DNA from: an uncultured Christensenellaceae bacterium
GTDB lineage: Bacteria; Bacillota; Clostridia; Christensenellales; UMGS416
Assembly (NCBI GenBank): GCA_944376795.1
Contig: CALWDW010000052.1
Span: 1-64,000, forward strand
Direction of reading: 5' to 3'
DNA length: 64,000 bases
The notes below the pieces were generated by a model. That model was not told where the DNA came from. It did not search any database and saw only the letters and a list, made by a program, of their open reading frames with translations. The position numbers and the translations under genes were made by a program. Shown piece after piece: positions 1 to 9,488 of this stretch; position 1 is the first letter of the stretch, and each line of letters begins with the position of its first letter.

Positions 1-66
1 TTTTTTCTTTGTCCGCACCTGCGCCAGCTCGTCGCTGAATGCGGAAATCGTCATTTGTTTATCCAT
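1..66 (-). CDS. N-terminus of truncated CDS, possibly IS5-type transposase
   Basis: An ATG at 66-64 opens a frame that runs off the left edge after 22 codons. The visible peptide starts MDKQMTISAFSDELAQV and continues RTKKK. A short SDEL/AQVRTKKK-type start followed by a basic stretch is reminiscent of clostridial IS5-group transposases, but 22 residues cannot prove it. A TATAAT-like -10 box lies at 73-78 on the same strand; I see no good Shine-Dalgarno sequence. Confidence 0.4.
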   Translation of the reverse strand, partial: MDKQMTISAFSDELAQVRTKKK

Positions 67-130
67 GACTTTATTATATCACACTCGGCGGTATTTGGCA
101 CTTTTTTCTGTGCGGTATTGCCTTAAAAAA

Positions 131-1207
131 CTAAGACAGCTTGATCCGACGGGCCGCCGCCTCAGCGCGAAGGCAGAGCTCCGCCGCTTTCAAGGCGTGC
201 CTCTGGGTCATGGCATATTCAGTGCGGTTCAGGCAGTCCAGAATTAGCTGCCCGAAAAATGGATAGCCAATCCGGCCTCGCACACTGTATTTCCTTTCCC
301 GTATGCCATCCACAAGAATCACAACATCCCCCTCTTGGCCTGTTCCGACATCGATGTATTTTCTAAGTTCTATATAGCCTTCGGTCCCAACGATGAGGGT
401 ACGTCCATCCCCCCAGGTTCTCAGTCCATCAGGGGTAAACCAATCCACACGAAAATACCCAGTAGCGCCCTTGTCTCCCAGCAGCATGGCATCTCCGAAA
501 TCTTCCAGTTCAGGATACTGCGGATGGGCCAAATTGCCGATTTGGGCTGCTGTAATCTGTGCGTCTTGGGATCCCGTGTAGTACAAGAACTGTTCAATTT
601 GGTGGCTCCCAATGTCACACAGAATCCCGCCATACTGCGCCCGGTCGAAAAACCAGGGCGGCCGAGTATCCGCGTTCAGTCGGTGGGGACCTAGCCCCAT
701 CACCTGGATAACCTTTCCTATGGCGCCGTCTCGCACCAGTTCGCCGGCATGCACGCCGCTCTCCGAGTGCAGGCGCTCCGAATAATAGACCATATATTTG
801 CGGCCCGTGCGGCTCACAGCCTCCCTAACCTGATCCAGTTGTTTCAATGAAGTCATGGGCGCCTTATCGGTAAAATAATCCTTTCCCGCCGCCATGACGC
901 GCAACCCCAAAGCACAGCGCTGAGCGGGAATGGCCGCAGAAGCTACCAGAGCGATACGAGGATCCTCCAATACTTCCGCTTCGCTGCGCGCTGCTTTGGC
1001 GCCGGGATACTGGGCTGCCATGGCAGCTGCCTTCTCATAATCCGAATCATAAATCCAGCGCAGCGTCGCGCCGGCAGCAACCAATGCGCTTACCATGCCG
1101 TAGATATGGGGATGATCCAGGGCGACAGCAGCTATGGGAAATTCCCCAGGCTCCACGGCTTTTTTATTCTTTGCAAGTAACTCTTTGTATACACCGCTGC
1201 ACATCAT
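131..1207 (-). CDS. Gfo/Idh/MocA-family oxidoreductase
   Basis: Predicted NAD(P)-dependent sugar or inositol-type dehydrogenase of about 358 residues, with an N-terminal Rossmann half and a C-terminal GFO_IDH_MocA_C half. The frame is open further upstream, but the ATG at 1207 has GAGG nine bases before it; the longer starts at 1237 and 1288 lack well-placed sites. The usual dinucleotide-binding GxGxxG is not evident: the first strand reads VALDHPHIYGM. The family's EKP(L/M/A) active-site segment reads DKAPM. These substitutions suggest a divergent subfamily, perhaps with altered cofactor use. It follows the glucokinase gene by about 100 bases and may be read with it. Substrate unknown. Confidence 0.8.
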   Translation of the reverse strand: MMCSGVYKELLAKNKKAVEPGEFPIAAVALDHPHIYGMVSALVAAGATLRWIYDSDYEKAAAMAAQYPGAKAARSEAEVLEDPRIALVASAAIPAQRCALGLRVMAAGKDYFTDKAPMTSLKQLDQVREAVSRTGRKYMVYYSERLHSESGVHAGELVRDGAIGKVIQVMGLGPHRLNADTRPPWFFDRAQYGGILCDIGSHQIEQFLYYTGSQDAQITAAQIGNLAHPQYPELEDFGDAMLLGDKGATGYFRVDWFTPDGLRTWGDGRTLIVGTEGYIELRKYIDVGTGQEGDVVILVDGIRERKYSVRGRIGYPFFGQLILDCLNRTEYAMTQRHALKAAELCLRAEAAARRIKLS

Positions 1208-1305
1208 GCTCAACAGCCTCGCTGTACTTAAACGCATAAGTAAGCCGGACGATCCACAAGATCGTCCAGCCCGCTTTCTATCGTGCATATCCTAATGGGA
1301 ATCCT

Positions 1306-2265
1306 TTAGATCTGCCCCATTGCGCCCAGCATCGCCGCACCGATAATGCCCGCCTCATTGCCAAGGGGAGAAATGGTGATCTCCGCGTGAGGAATATCCT
1401 TATAGAAAATATGCTTCTCCACGTCGGCGCGCACCGCGTCCAGCAGGAAATCCCCCGCTTTGCTTACACCGCCTCCCAGTGCAATGACTTCAGGATCAAA
1501 GATGTTGATCAGCGAGACAATCCCCATAGCCAGGTGATGGACATACCGCTCAAAGATTTCCATGGCAATAATATCGCCGGATTTGGCTGCGTCTAGTACA
1601 ACCTTAGCGGTAACCTTCTCCATATCGCCGCCCACGGCTACATGGATGGCACTTCCGGGATTATCCACCACTGCCTGGCGGCCCATGCGGATCAGCGCCG
1701 TGGCCGAAGTGTAGCGCTCAAAGCAGCCGCGGTTGCCGCACGTGCACATCTCACCGTCGGTAACGGTAATCATATGGCCGATTTCCGCGCCCACATGGTG
1801 ATGGCCGCCCACAATACGGCCGCCCACAATCACGCCGCCGCCGACACCAGTTCCCAGTGTCAGAAGAATCACATCCCGGCGTCCCTTAGCGGAACCCGCC
1901 ACCATTTCAGCAAGCGCCGCCACATTGGCATCGTTGTCAATGGAAACGGGGATCGCGCCCAGATGCTTCTGCAGCTCCGCGCGGACCGGAACAAAATGCC
2001 AATACAGATTATTCGCAAAAACGATTTCGCCCTTCTCGGTGTCCGCTGCGCCGGGAGACCCTACGCCGACGCTCTCGATTTCGGCCATCGTATGTCCGCT
2101 GTCTGCCACAACCTTCTTCACCAGGTCTGCCATATCCTTGAGAATCATCTCATAAGGGCGTCCCACTCCGGTGGGCACGCTGTCCTGGTGAAGGATCTGC
2201 CCCTCCTTATCCACCAACCCGACGGCAATATTGGTACCGCCCAAATCTACGCCAATGTAATACAT
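1306..2265 (-). CDS. glcK: ROK-family glucokinase
   Basis: ATP-dependent kinase that phosphorylates glucose to glucose-6-phosphate in the cytoplasm. The 319 residues have the usual ROK glucokinase length. Visible are the phosphate-binding DLGGTN (7-12), the catalytic Asp in DNDAN (about 112), the GTGVGGG loop (138-144), and the ROK zinc site: EIGH (161-164) plus CTCGNRGC (174-181). The start is preceded by AAGGAGAGG. It lies 24 bases after hprK and follows a HAD hydrolase, so glucose phosphorylation appears co-expressed with the carbon-regulation kinase. Other hexoses cannot be excluded as substrates. Confidence 0.9.
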   Translation of the reverse strand: MYYIGVDLGGTNIAVGLVDKEGQILHQDSVPTGVGRPYEMILKDMADLVKKVVADSGHTMAEIESVGVGSPGAADTEKGEIVFANNLYWHFVPVRAELQKHLGAIPVSIDNDANVAALAEMVAGSAKGRRDVILLTLGTGVGGGVIVGGRIVGGHHHVGAEIGHMITVTDGEMCTCGNRGCFERYTSATALIRMGRQAVVDNPGSAIHVAVGGDMEKVTAKVVLDAAKSGDIIAMEIFERYVHHLAMGIVSLINIFDPEVIALGGGVSKAGDFLLDAVRADVEKHIFYKDIPHAEITISPLGNEAGIIGAAMLGAMGQI

Positions 2266-2289
2266 ATTCCCCTCTCCTTTTTCTGGAAA

Positions 2290-3216
2290 TTACGACTGCT
2301 TTGTCGAAGGCTGGAAAAAGCGCTTCTCCAATTCTTTCGCGGCATTGTAACCCAGCGCCTTTAGCTGGTAATTGTTGGCCGCAACTTCAATAATGATACC
2401 CAAATTCCTGCCTGGACGAACGGGCAGAACAATACGCGGCTTCTTCACGCCCAGGATCGTCGTATACTGGTCCTCTTCTCCCAGGCGATCGTACACCTTC
2501 TCATTATTCCACAGCTCCATCTCGATCACCATATCGATGTTTTTTTGCACCAGGACCGAACCAATCCCATACATTTGCCGGATATCAATGATTCCGATGC
2601 CCCGAATCTCCATAAAATGGCGCACCGACTCCGGTGCGGTGCCAATCAACTGATCCCTATACATACGGCTGATCTCCACCACGTCGTCTGATACCAGCCG
2701 GTGTCCGCGCTTAATCAATTCCAGGGCGGTTTCGCTTTTGCCGATGCCTGACTCCCCGGTGATGAGAATGCCGACACCATTGACATCCACCAGTACGCCG
2801 TGCCGCGTAATGCGTACCGCCAGTATCTGCTCCAGGTAATTGATTGCTTTGATCATCAGCTGGGTGGTAACCAGCGAGGAGCGAAAAATGGGCCGGCTAT
2901 ACTTTTGTGCCAGCTGGTACAGTTCATCCGGAACCGGCAAATTCCGCGAGACAATGACACAGGGAATCGGGTGGGACAGCACCACCTCCAGAGCATGGTA
3001 GCGTTGTGCGGCATCAAGCGCCTCGGTCAGGTAGGTCATCTCTACCTTACCGATTAACTGAATTCTGTCGCTGGCAAAATAATCGTCAAAGCCCGCCAGA
3101 TGCAGGCCCGGGCGGTTTACGTTGGCAGTCCGCAGTTCCAGCTGCTCCATACCACCATCGTAGAGGATTTCCAGCTCCAGATCCATGGCGAACTGCTTGA
3201 TTTTTACGCGGGCCAT
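2290..3216 (-). CDS. hprK: HPr kinase/phosphorylase
   Basis: Bifunctional enzyme that phosphorylates Ser46 of HPr and Crh in response to glycolytic intermediates and removes the phosphate when Pi is high; it is the sensor of Firmicutes carbon catabolite repression. The 308 residues match the family. Seen are a variable N-terminal domain, His139 in RHG, the Walker A motif GESGIGKS (about 154-161), SDDVV (176-180), and the HprK signature EIRGIGIIDI (about 203-212). Its start overlaps the end of the upstream HAD gene by 13 bases, implying translational coupling. A likely partner, a Crh-like protein, is encoded at 51.8-52.1 kb. Confidence 0.96.
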   Translation of the reverse strand: MARVKIKQFAMDLELEILYDGGMEQLELRTANVNRPGLHLAGFDDYFASDRIQLIGKVEMTYLTEALDAAQRYHALEVVLSHPIPCVIVSRNLPVPDELYQLAQKYSRPIFRSSLVTTQLMIKAINYLEQILAVRITRHGVLVDVNGVGILITGESGIGKSETALELIKRGHRLVSDDVVEISRMYRDQLIGTAPESVRHFMEIRGIGIIDIRQMYGIGSVLVQKNIDMVIEMELWNNEKVYDRLGEEDQYTTILGVKKPRIVLPVRPGRNLGIIIEVAANNYQLKALGYNAAKELEKRFFQPSTKQS

Positions 3217-4025
3217 TGGCTTCCAACCCTCCCGATAAATTTCTCAATGGCTTTTGCCACGCCGTCCTCCTTTTGAGAATCCGTCACATACTTCGCGACT
3301 CTTTTGACATCGGGATGCGCGTTCCCTACCGCAATGCCTAAGCCGGCGGCGGTAAGCATGGATATGTCGTTGGGCGCATCCCCAAAGGCCATGATATCCG
3401 TCATTTCCACTCCCAGAATAGCGGCCAAGCGACGTAAAGCATCTCCTTTATTGGCATCCGGATGGGTCACCTCCAGGTAGTTGGCCATAGAGGTTGTTAC
3501 CTCCAGCTTTCCATCAAAGAGGGCCTTCGCCTTGGGCAAAAGCTCCTGGATACGCGGAGGAGGCGCTATGATCAGCGCCTTCAGGGGATCATAGTCCAGC
3601 CGCTTCCACAGTGGAGCGCCCACAGGCGTCCCCTCCACACCGGCCAACCGGGCGTATCCCTCGCTTTCAGGGCAATGCGCTTCCATAAAATACCCTTCAG
3701 CTGAATAATACTGGGCGTAAGCGCCCTCCTCCTCCGCAAAACGCAGAAATTCCTGGGCTAAAGCCAAGGGGACAGGACGTTGGGAAAGCACCTCCCCCGT
3801 GCGCACGTCCACCACTGCCGCTCCCTGACAGGCTAAGACGGGAAGCTCAATATGCAGCGCCTGGGCAAAGCGGGCCATGGCGCCGTACATACGGCCCGAC
3901 GCCAAGGTAGTCATAACCCCCTGCGCCTGGGCATAATGGAAAGCCTCTATGGTACGACGACTTAGGGTAACCTTCTCATCAAGCAAAGTGGAGTCCAGAT
4001 CACTTACGATCAAACGGATAGGCAT
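3204..4025 (-). CDS. Cof-type HAD-IIB hydrolase
   Basis: Haloacid-dehalogenase-superfamily phosphatase of 273 residues, typical for the Cof/YidA group, which dephosphorylates sugar phosphates and similar small molecules. Motif I is D9-x-D11-x-T13, motif II lies in the TLASGRM segment, and the late GDAPNDISML segment supplies motif IV. It is the first gene of an operon with hprK and glcK and has its own sigma-A promoter just upstream. Position suggests a role in sugar-phosphate balance, but the substrate is not evident from sequence. Confidence 0.88.
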   Translation of the reverse strand: MPIRLIVSDLDSTLLDEKVTLSRRTIEAFHYAQAQGVMTTLASGRMYGAMARFAQALHIELPVLACQGAAVVDVRTGEVLSQRPVPLALAQEFLRFAEEEGAYAQYYSAEGYFMEAHCPESEGYARLAGVEGTPVGAPLWKRLDYDPLKALIIAPPPRIQELLPKAKALFDGKLEVTTSMANYLEVTHPDANKGDALRRLAAILGVEMTDIMAFGDAPNDISMLTAAGLGIAVGNAHPDVKRVAKYVTDSQKEDGVAKAIEKFIGRVGSQWPA

Positions 4026-4061
4026 CGTATAATCCTTTCACCGAAGGCTATAATGCTATTT

Positions 4062-4089
4062 ATTATAGCAAACTCGCCTTTTTCGTCAA
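4062..4089 (-). promoter_or_regulatory. sigma-A promoter of the HAD-hprK-glcK operon
   Basis: On the minus strand TTGACG (4089-4084) is followed after 16 bases by TATAAT (4067-4062), 37 bases before the HAD gene start. The -35 box overlaps the last codons of uvrC, so initiation occurs at the end of that gene. Confidence 0.75.
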
Positions 4090-5966
4090 GAGTTTTCCTT
4101 CGGAGTATGGAGATGTTCATAGAGTACCTGCGCACATTTTCCGTTCATCCCGGGGACCGCGGCCAATTCCTCCAGGGAAGCTTCTTCCATCGCCTTCCGG
4201 GTCACGTAGGTCTTCAGCAAGGCTTTCCGGCGTGCCGGCCCAATTCCCGGCACTGCGTCCAGCCAGGTCTGCAAAGCCTTGTGCCCGCGCAGGCTGCGAT
4301 GGTAGGTAATGGCAAAGCGATGCGCTTCATCCCGAATCCGCTGCAGGATGTGCAGCGAGGGATGGGTTTTGGGTAAACGTATGGGATCCGGCTCCCCTAC
4401 TCGGTAAATTTCCTCTTCTCTCTTGGCCAAGCCTACCGCAGGGATGTCCACCGCCCCGGATGCGTCCATCACTTCCCGGGCAAAGGCCAGCTGCATCGGG
4501 CCTCCATCAATCAGCACCAAATCCGGCATGCGTGTAAACTTTCCGGAAGACAGCGGCTTCCCTTGGGCGCTCAATTCTTCCCGTTCCTCTTGGGCGTGGC
4601 GGAACCTTCGCTGCACCACCTCCGCCATGCTGGCAAAGTCGTTGGCCCCTTCCACTGTCTGGATACGGAACCGCCGGTACTGATCCCGCGCAGGCTCCCC
4701 GCCCTCCATGACCACCATCGATGCCACGGAGTTCGTCCCCTGGATGTTGGAAATATCGTAGGCTTCGATACGGTAGGGAGGTTTCGGCAAACCCAAAATC
4801 TCCGCCAGTGCCTGGAGAGCCCCACCTGTGCGTTCCCACTCATGTTCCTGCATGAGCACCGCGCGCTCCAAGGCCTGCCGGGCATTGCGCACGGCCATAT
4901 CCACCAGCTTACGCTTTTCACCCCTCTCGGGAAGGCGAATCTCTACCTTGGTTCCTCGTTCTCCCGTCAGCCAAGTCTCCAGGGATTTCTCCTCCTCCGG
5001 CGGGCTGCTGAGTAGGATCAGCGGCGGAATGTAGGCCTGCTGGGCATAGTAATCCTGCATAAAAGCGCGCAGGACGGCGCCATCTTCTTCGTCCTCCGTA
5101 CCATCCATCTGGATGTGATCGCTGCCTATAAGAATCCCGCCGCGGATAACCAGGAGCTGAATCATGGCATAGCCGCGGTCGCGATAGAGTCCCAGTACGT
5201 CCCAATCCTCCCGCACGGTAGAGATTGCCCGCTGCCGGGCGCTGGCCACTTTCTCTATGGCAGCGATTCGGTCCCGCAGCATGGCCGCCTTCTCAAACTG
5301 CATTGCCTGAGAAGCCTGCAGCATATCGGATCGCATTTCCTCAATAACATCCTGCTCGTGCCCTTCCAAAAACCGGATGACCTGGCGCATGATGGCCTTA
5401 TAGTCTTCGGAAGAAATTTTTCCGGCGCAGGGGGCCATACACTTGCCAATATGATAATTCAGGCAGGGACGATCCTTCGGATTCGGATGGGACAGATCCT
5501 TCTTACAGGTGCGGATGGGAAAGGCCATGCGGATGGCGTCCACTGCCTTGCGCACGTCCATGGTGGAAAAATAAGGGCCGAAATACCGTGCCTTGTCGTG
5601 GTGCATCTTCCGCGTAATCTCCACCCGCGGAAAAGCTTCCCCCATATGGATACGTACGTAAGGATAGTGCTTATCGTCCCGCAGCTTAATATTGTAATAG
5701 GGACGATGCTGCTTAATCATATTGCATTCAAGGATGAATGCCTCGATCTCACTGTCGCACAGAATGTAGTCAAAGGTTGCGATATGGCTGACCATGGCCT
5801 CAACCTTGGGGCCGTGGTTCTTGGATGCCTGGAAATACTGGCGGACACGGTTCTTCAAAGAGATCGCCTTCCCTACGTAAATCACCGTGCCATTCTCATC
5901 CTTCATGAGGTACACGCCAGGATGATCAGGCAGCATACGCAGGAGCTGCTCCAAGGTATCGTTCAT
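4086..5966 (-). CDS. uvrC: UvrABC system protein C
   Basis: Excinuclease subunit that makes the 3' and 5' incisions in nucleotide excision repair with UvrA and UvrB. The 626-residue protein is full length. In order: GIY-YIG nuclease domain (HPGVYLMKD...YVGKA, about 16-34), a Cys-rich linker (CLNYHIGKCMAPC), the UVR helical motif that binds UvrB (around 200-235), the RNase H-like endonuclease half (AYDISNIQG...; VLIDGG), and C-terminal helix-hairpin-helix motifs (PGIGPARRKALL). The start follows AGGAGG. It has its own promoter. Confidence 0.97.
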   Translation of the reverse strand: MNDTLEQLLRMLPDHPGVYLMKDENGTVIYVGKAISLKNRVRQYFQASKNHGPKVEAMVSHIATFDYILCDSEIEAFILECNMIKQHRPYYNIKLRDDKHYPYVRIHMGEAFPRVEITRKMHHDKARYFGPYFSTMDVRKAVDAIRMAFPIRTCKKDLSHPNPKDRPCLNYHIGKCMAPCAGKISSEDYKAIMRQVIRFLEGHEQDVIEEMRSDMLQASQAMQFEKAAMLRDRIAAIEKVASARQRAISTVREDWDVLGLYRDRGYAMIQLLVIRGGILIGSDHIQMDGTEDEEDGAVLRAFMQDYYAQQAYIPPLILLSSPPEEEKSLETWLTGERGTKVEIRLPERGEKRKLVDMAVRNARQALERAVLMQEHEWERTGGALQALAEILGLPKPPYRIEAYDISNIQGTNSVASMVVMEGGEPARDQYRRFRIQTVEGANDFASMAEVVQRRFRHAQEEREELSAQGKPLSSGKFTRMPDLVLIDGGPMQLAFAREVMDASGAVDIPAVGLAKREEEIYRVGEPDPIRLPKTHPSLHILQRIRDEAHRFAITYHRSLRGHKALQTWLDAVPGIGPARRKALLKTYVTRKAMEEASLEELAAVPGMNGKCAQVLYEHLHTPKENS

Positions 5967-6001
5967 CGCCGCCTCCTAGACTCCAAGATTTCTTCCCTCA
6001 T

Positions 6002-6043
6002 ATTATAGTGGCTTTCCGCTCGTTTCTCAAGCCGAAAGCCACT
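6002..6043 (-). promoter_or_regulatory. uvrC promoter within a terminator-like hairpin
   Basis: Minus-strand TTGAGA (6030-6025), a 17-base spacer and TATAAT (6007-6002) form a good sigma-A promoter for uvrC. The same bases form an inverted repeat: AGTGGCTTTC at 6007-6016 and GAAAGCCACT at 6034-6043. The hairpin probably also ends the upstream MoxR-DUF58-DUF4129 transcript, though no strong U-run follows. Confidence 0.6.
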
Positions 6044-6054
6044 GTCTCCATTGA

Positions 6055-7362
6055 CTAAAGCTTTTTGAGGGTCTCCTTCCCCGCCGCAACTGCGGCGGCA
6101 TCCGCCGGATATTCGCCGAATCTTACCCGATTATAGGCGTCAATGAACGCATCTTTATCGGGCGTCTGCGGCAGGTGGCGCTCACCCAACTCCAGTGGCG
6201 TTTCGCTGGACTGATACCCGTCCTTCTTCTTGAGCCTCTCCAGCATCCAGATGTAAATCTGCCGTACCCTGGCCTCGTCGCTGGGCAGCTGATCCAGACG
6301 AACCCGCCGGAAGGGTTTGGTCATCCTCCGGATCGACTTTTTCGCCTCTTCCCGAACACGATCCCAGCTAAAGTTATCCTCCTGCTCATCCTCATACTCT
6401 GCCTTCTGTTCCTGCTGCCAGGCATCCATCCAGCGACGCAGACGTTCCAAAAGCCTTTTGCACAGCCGTATCACTGCACGGCCAATGAAGTACAGCGCAG
6501 CCAGCACAATCGCACAGGCCAGCACAATGAGGAAATACTTTAGGACATTCTGCAGCCATTGGGGCCAGGTGGCCGCCTCCTGTCCCAACGGGCCCATCAT
6601 TTCATCTCCCATAGCCTCGCCGCTTTCCTGCGCCTGCTGGGAACCCTCGCCGCCCAAGGAAGTCAGAAAGGCAATGATCGCTGTAACAACTCTCTGGATC
6701 AGCCTGCCGGCCGCCTGTCGGATCGTATCAAAATAGGCCGCAAAGAGCGTAATCATGGCCAGCAGCGAAATCATCACAACATTGCTGGTGCGAAGGGAAG
6801 CCGGGATCCGGGTTCCCCCACGGTTGTTGGCCATCTTGAGGGTAAAAATCCAATTCAGCAGGTAAAGCCCACCAAAAAAGCTGACCAAGCCAAAGGGAAG
6901 CAGCGCATCCGTCACAACGACGATGGCCTTTTCCATCACAAACCGTCCCACGTAAATCACGGCATAGGCGACACCGTACAGCGAAATGCACGTCACCACC
7001 GAGCCCGTAGTCATCGCTACATCCAGATCCTGGCAGCACCTGCGGTCGGTAACCATGGCGCCCACCGACGCTACCATCCCCGCTATGCCGCGGAACCACC
7101 ACGGGTCGTTTCCCCACGGCCATACCAACATTGTTAGGGCCAGCGGAAGGAGCAAAGTTAGCAGCACATGCCAGACTCCCTTGACGCGCCGGGGCAGAAA
7201 TACGGCCAGCGCCCAGCCGTACAGGCAAAAGGCCAGGTAAAACAAGAAGATCCCCCACGCCGGATAATCGCCCCCATAGAGGGCGAGCGGCGCAAAGACC
7301 ACCGGAAGGATCGTCAGCGCATACTGGAATGGTAAAATCAGTTTGAGCAGCTTTTCCTTCAT
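6055..7362 (-). CDS. Multi-pass membrane protein with DUF4129-like C-terminus
   Basis: A 435-residue protein with about eight hydrophobic segments (roughly 10-30, 35-55, 65-83, 90-105, 122-142, 152-172, 195-212 and 275-297), followed by a charged cytoplasmic tail. The tail (about 365-435: IYIWML...SSETPLELG...DAYNRVRFGEYP) resembles DUF4129, often found after MoxR and DUF58 genes and at the end of YebA-like transglutaminases. No transglutaminase Cys-His-Asp domain is visible, so this looks like a shortened version of that third partner. It overlaps the DUF58 gene by four bases and is last in the operon. Confidence 0.65.
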   Translation of the reverse strand: MKEKLLKLILPFQYALTILPVVFAPLALYGGDYPAWGIFLFYLAFCLYGWALAVFLPRRVKGVWHVLLTLLLPLALTMLVWPWGNDPWWFRGIAGMVASVGAMVTDRRCCQDLDVAMTTGSVVTCISLYGVAYAVIYVGRFVMEKAIVVVTDALLPFGLVSFFGGLYLLNWIFTLKMANNRGGTRIPASLRTSNVVMISLLAMITLFAAYFDTIRQAAGRLIQRVVTAIIAFLTSLGGEGSQQAQESGEAMGDEMMGPLGQEAATWPQWLQNVLKYFLIVLACAIVLAALYFIGRAVIRLCKRLLERLRRWMDAWQQEQKAEYEDEQEDNFSWDRVREEAKKSIRRMTKPFRRVRLDQLPSDEARVRQIYIWMLERLKKKDGYQSSETPLELGERHLPQTPDKDAFIDAYNRVRFGEYPADAAAVAAGKETLKKL

Positions 7363-8450
7363 GCGGCATACCTCCTCTCTGCCGGCAGATAGGTAACGGC
7401 ATTGCCCATGGCACGCAGGCGCTGCGCGCGATCCTCCAGCAAGTCACTCCAATAGGGAGAGATCACCACGATATCCATATCCCGCAGAGCCCGGCCCTGC
7501 AGTTCCTCCATAAAGGTCTGCATGCTGCTCTGGCGGCGGATACGCATCCGCGCCATAGTGTCCAGCAAAACAGAAAGGTGTTCCTGGCTATTCCGCGGAG
7601 GTATGTAAATCGTTTCACCCGTCTCATCTCCCACTAACTGCCCATTGCTGGAAAATCCCGTCTCAACGCCATGCTCAATCGCCCAGGCAGCCAGCGTTGC
7701 CGCCATGGAGAGTCCATACTCAATGGTCTCCCGTTGCTCTTCATTGAGCTCGCCCCACTGATCTTCTCGAAGCTGGACATTGAGAAGCAGCATGATTTTG
7801 GGCGATGCCGTATAGTCGTGTGTTTTGACCTGCAGGGCGCCAGTACGAGCCGTTGCCGCCCAGTGAACATCCCGTATGGCGTCTCCCTGACGATACTCAC
7901 GGATGCCATTAACCAGGAAGGGATCGGGCTGGATCCAACGCCGCACCAGTACATCTCCCTGCCAGCGATGGGATGGCACCACGATACTCTCTGGATCCAG
8001 GAAGGCCGGATATACCACCAATTCCGCATGGAGGTCTTTCTGACGAGACTGGCTGTACAGCCCCAGAAGGTCGCCGGATGTCAAGGTGACCGAGTTCAGG
8101 TTATAATACCCGCGTTTCAGGCAGGTGATATGGTGACGGCGGCGGATCCGCTTATAAGGGCCCAAGAAGAATACGCTGCGGTGATGCTGCTCATCGGATG
8201 TCAGATCCACCGCGCTCTGGCGAATAAACCCCAGATTCTTAGAGATTCTCGACTCTACCCGCAGCCAGGGAACGGGGGATAGTTTCTCATTGGCGATTTC
8301 CTCAATGAGTTCCACATGATCCCCTTGATTGGCTGCAGGCTGGCTGAAATAACGACGGTAGGTGACTTTGCGCAGGCCGGTGAAGGCAAAGAAGAATACC
8401 TGAACCAGGGTCATCAGCGCGGCCACCACCACAAGCCATAGCATATTCAT
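7359..8450 (-). CDS. DUF58 domain protein
   Basis: Membrane-anchored protein of about 363 residues. An N-terminal segment (MNMLWLVVVAALMTLVQVFF) is followed by a beta-rich region and the DUF58/vWA-like domain, with the diagnostic VNGIREYRQGDAIRDVHWAATARTG stretch around 190-215. The ATG at 8450 is chosen because GGAGG lies nine bases before it; the frame upstream only shadows the MoxR gene. MoxR ATPases and DUF58 proteins form conserved pairs thought to act like a chaperone and its vWA adaptor on envelope or metal-containing targets. The target here is unknown. Confidence 0.85.
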   Translation of the reverse strand: MNMLWLVVVAALMTLVQVFFFAFTGLRKVTYRRYFSQPAANQGDHVELIEEIANEKLSPVPWLRVESRISKNLGFIRQSAVDLTSDEQHHRSVFFLGPYKRIRRRHHITCLKRGYYNLNSVTLTSGDLLGLYSQSRQKDLHAELVVYPAFLDPESIVVPSHRWQGDVLVRRWIQPDPFLVNGIREYRQGDAIRDVHWAATARTGALQVKTHDYTASPKIMLLLNVQLREDQWGELNEEQRETIEYGLSMAATLAAWAIEHGVETGFSSNGQLVGDETGETIYIPPRNSQEHLSVLLDTMARMRIRRQSSMQTFMEELQGRALRDMDIVVISPYWSDLLEDRAQRLRAMGNAVTYLPAERRYAA

Positions 8451-8454
8451 ATTG

Positions 8455-9408
8455 TCATTCCTCCAGCCGCTCGGTAGGCACCTCCACCTGGGAGAGTACC
8501 TGTTCGACGGCCTTGGCCCCCGCATCCCCCACACCATGGAGGCTCCTGCACACCAAGCGATGGGCCAGCACCGGCTGCGCCATTGCCTTGACGTCATCGG
8601 GCAATACATAGCCCCGGCCCTTGATCACGGCATAGGCCTGGGATGCCCGCATCAGCGCCAGACTTCCGCGAGGGCTCACGCCCAGGATGACACCCTCGGC
8701 CGAGCGGGTGCGTTCCACGATATCTACAATGTACCTGCGTATAGCAGTGCCGACCTTGATGTGGGCCAGATAATCCTGCGCCTCCACCAATTCTTCTACC
8801 GTGACTACCGGCTGGAGCTCCTCGAGAGGATTCTGGTCAATAAACCGGTCCAAGATGGCCACAGCGTCCTGGGTATCGGGATAACCCATTTTGGTCTTAA
8901 TCAAGAAACGGTCCAGCTGCGCCTCCGGCAGCGGGAAGGTTCCCTGTGTCTCAATAGGATTCTGGGTGGCCACGACCAGAAAGGGGCGCTCCAAGGGATA
9001 GGTTACGCCGTCTATGGTGACCTGCCGCTCTTCCATGCATTCCAGGAGGGCGGACTGGGTGCGAGGCGTAGCGCGGTTAATCTCGTCAGCCAGCACAATA
9101 TTGACAAAGACAGGTCCCTGCTTAAAAACAAAGCTGCGCTTTTCCTGGTCGAAGATGCTCATGCCCGTTACATCCGAGGGAAGAATGTCCGGAGTGAACT
9201 GGATGCGGCCAAAGCTTCCGCTGAGAGACTTGGCCAGGGATTTGGCGATGACCGTCTTGCCCGTACCGGGGACGTCCTCCAAGAGCACATGCCCTCGGGC
9301 CAGCAAAGCTGTCATCAGCAAGTCCACCACTTCCAGCCGGCCCACGATCACCTTCGCAATATTCTCCCGCACCCTGGATACCATTTGAAACATTTGTCTT
9401 TCATCCAT
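8455..9408 (-). CDS. MoxR-family AAA+ ATPase
   Basis: AAA+ ATPase of about 317 residues. Walker A is EDVPGTGKT (about 44-52), Walker B is LADEINRA, and sensor 1 is ATQNPIE; the AAA lid follows. MoxR ATPases act as chaperone-like remodelers with vWA/DUF58 partners. An in-frame GTG at 9411 is an alternative start; the ATG at 9408 has AGGAG nine bases upstream. The DUF58 gene begins four bases after the stop, so the two are co-translated. Confidence 0.92.
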   Translation of the reverse strand: MDERQMFQMVSRVRENIAKVIVGRLEVVDLLMTALLARGHVLLEDVPGTGKTVIAKSLAKSLSGSFGRIQFTPDILPSDVTGMSIFDQEKRSFVFKQGPVFVNIVLADEINRATPRTQSALLECMEERQVTIDGVTYPLERPFLVVATQNPIETQGTFPLPEAQLDRFLIKTKMGYPDTQDAVAILDRFIDQNPLEELQPVVTVEELVEAQDYLAHIKVGTAIRRYIVDIVERTRSAEGVILGVSPRGSLALMRASQAYAVIKGRGYVLPDDVKAMAQPVLAHRLVCRSLHGVGDAGAKAVEQVLSQVEVPTERLEE

Positions 9409-9488
9409 CACACTGCACTCCTTTCAATCCTCGCGATTCTGCTGTCCCACCGGGTGATCCCGCTGCGTTCGCAGCTCTACTCTAAGCT

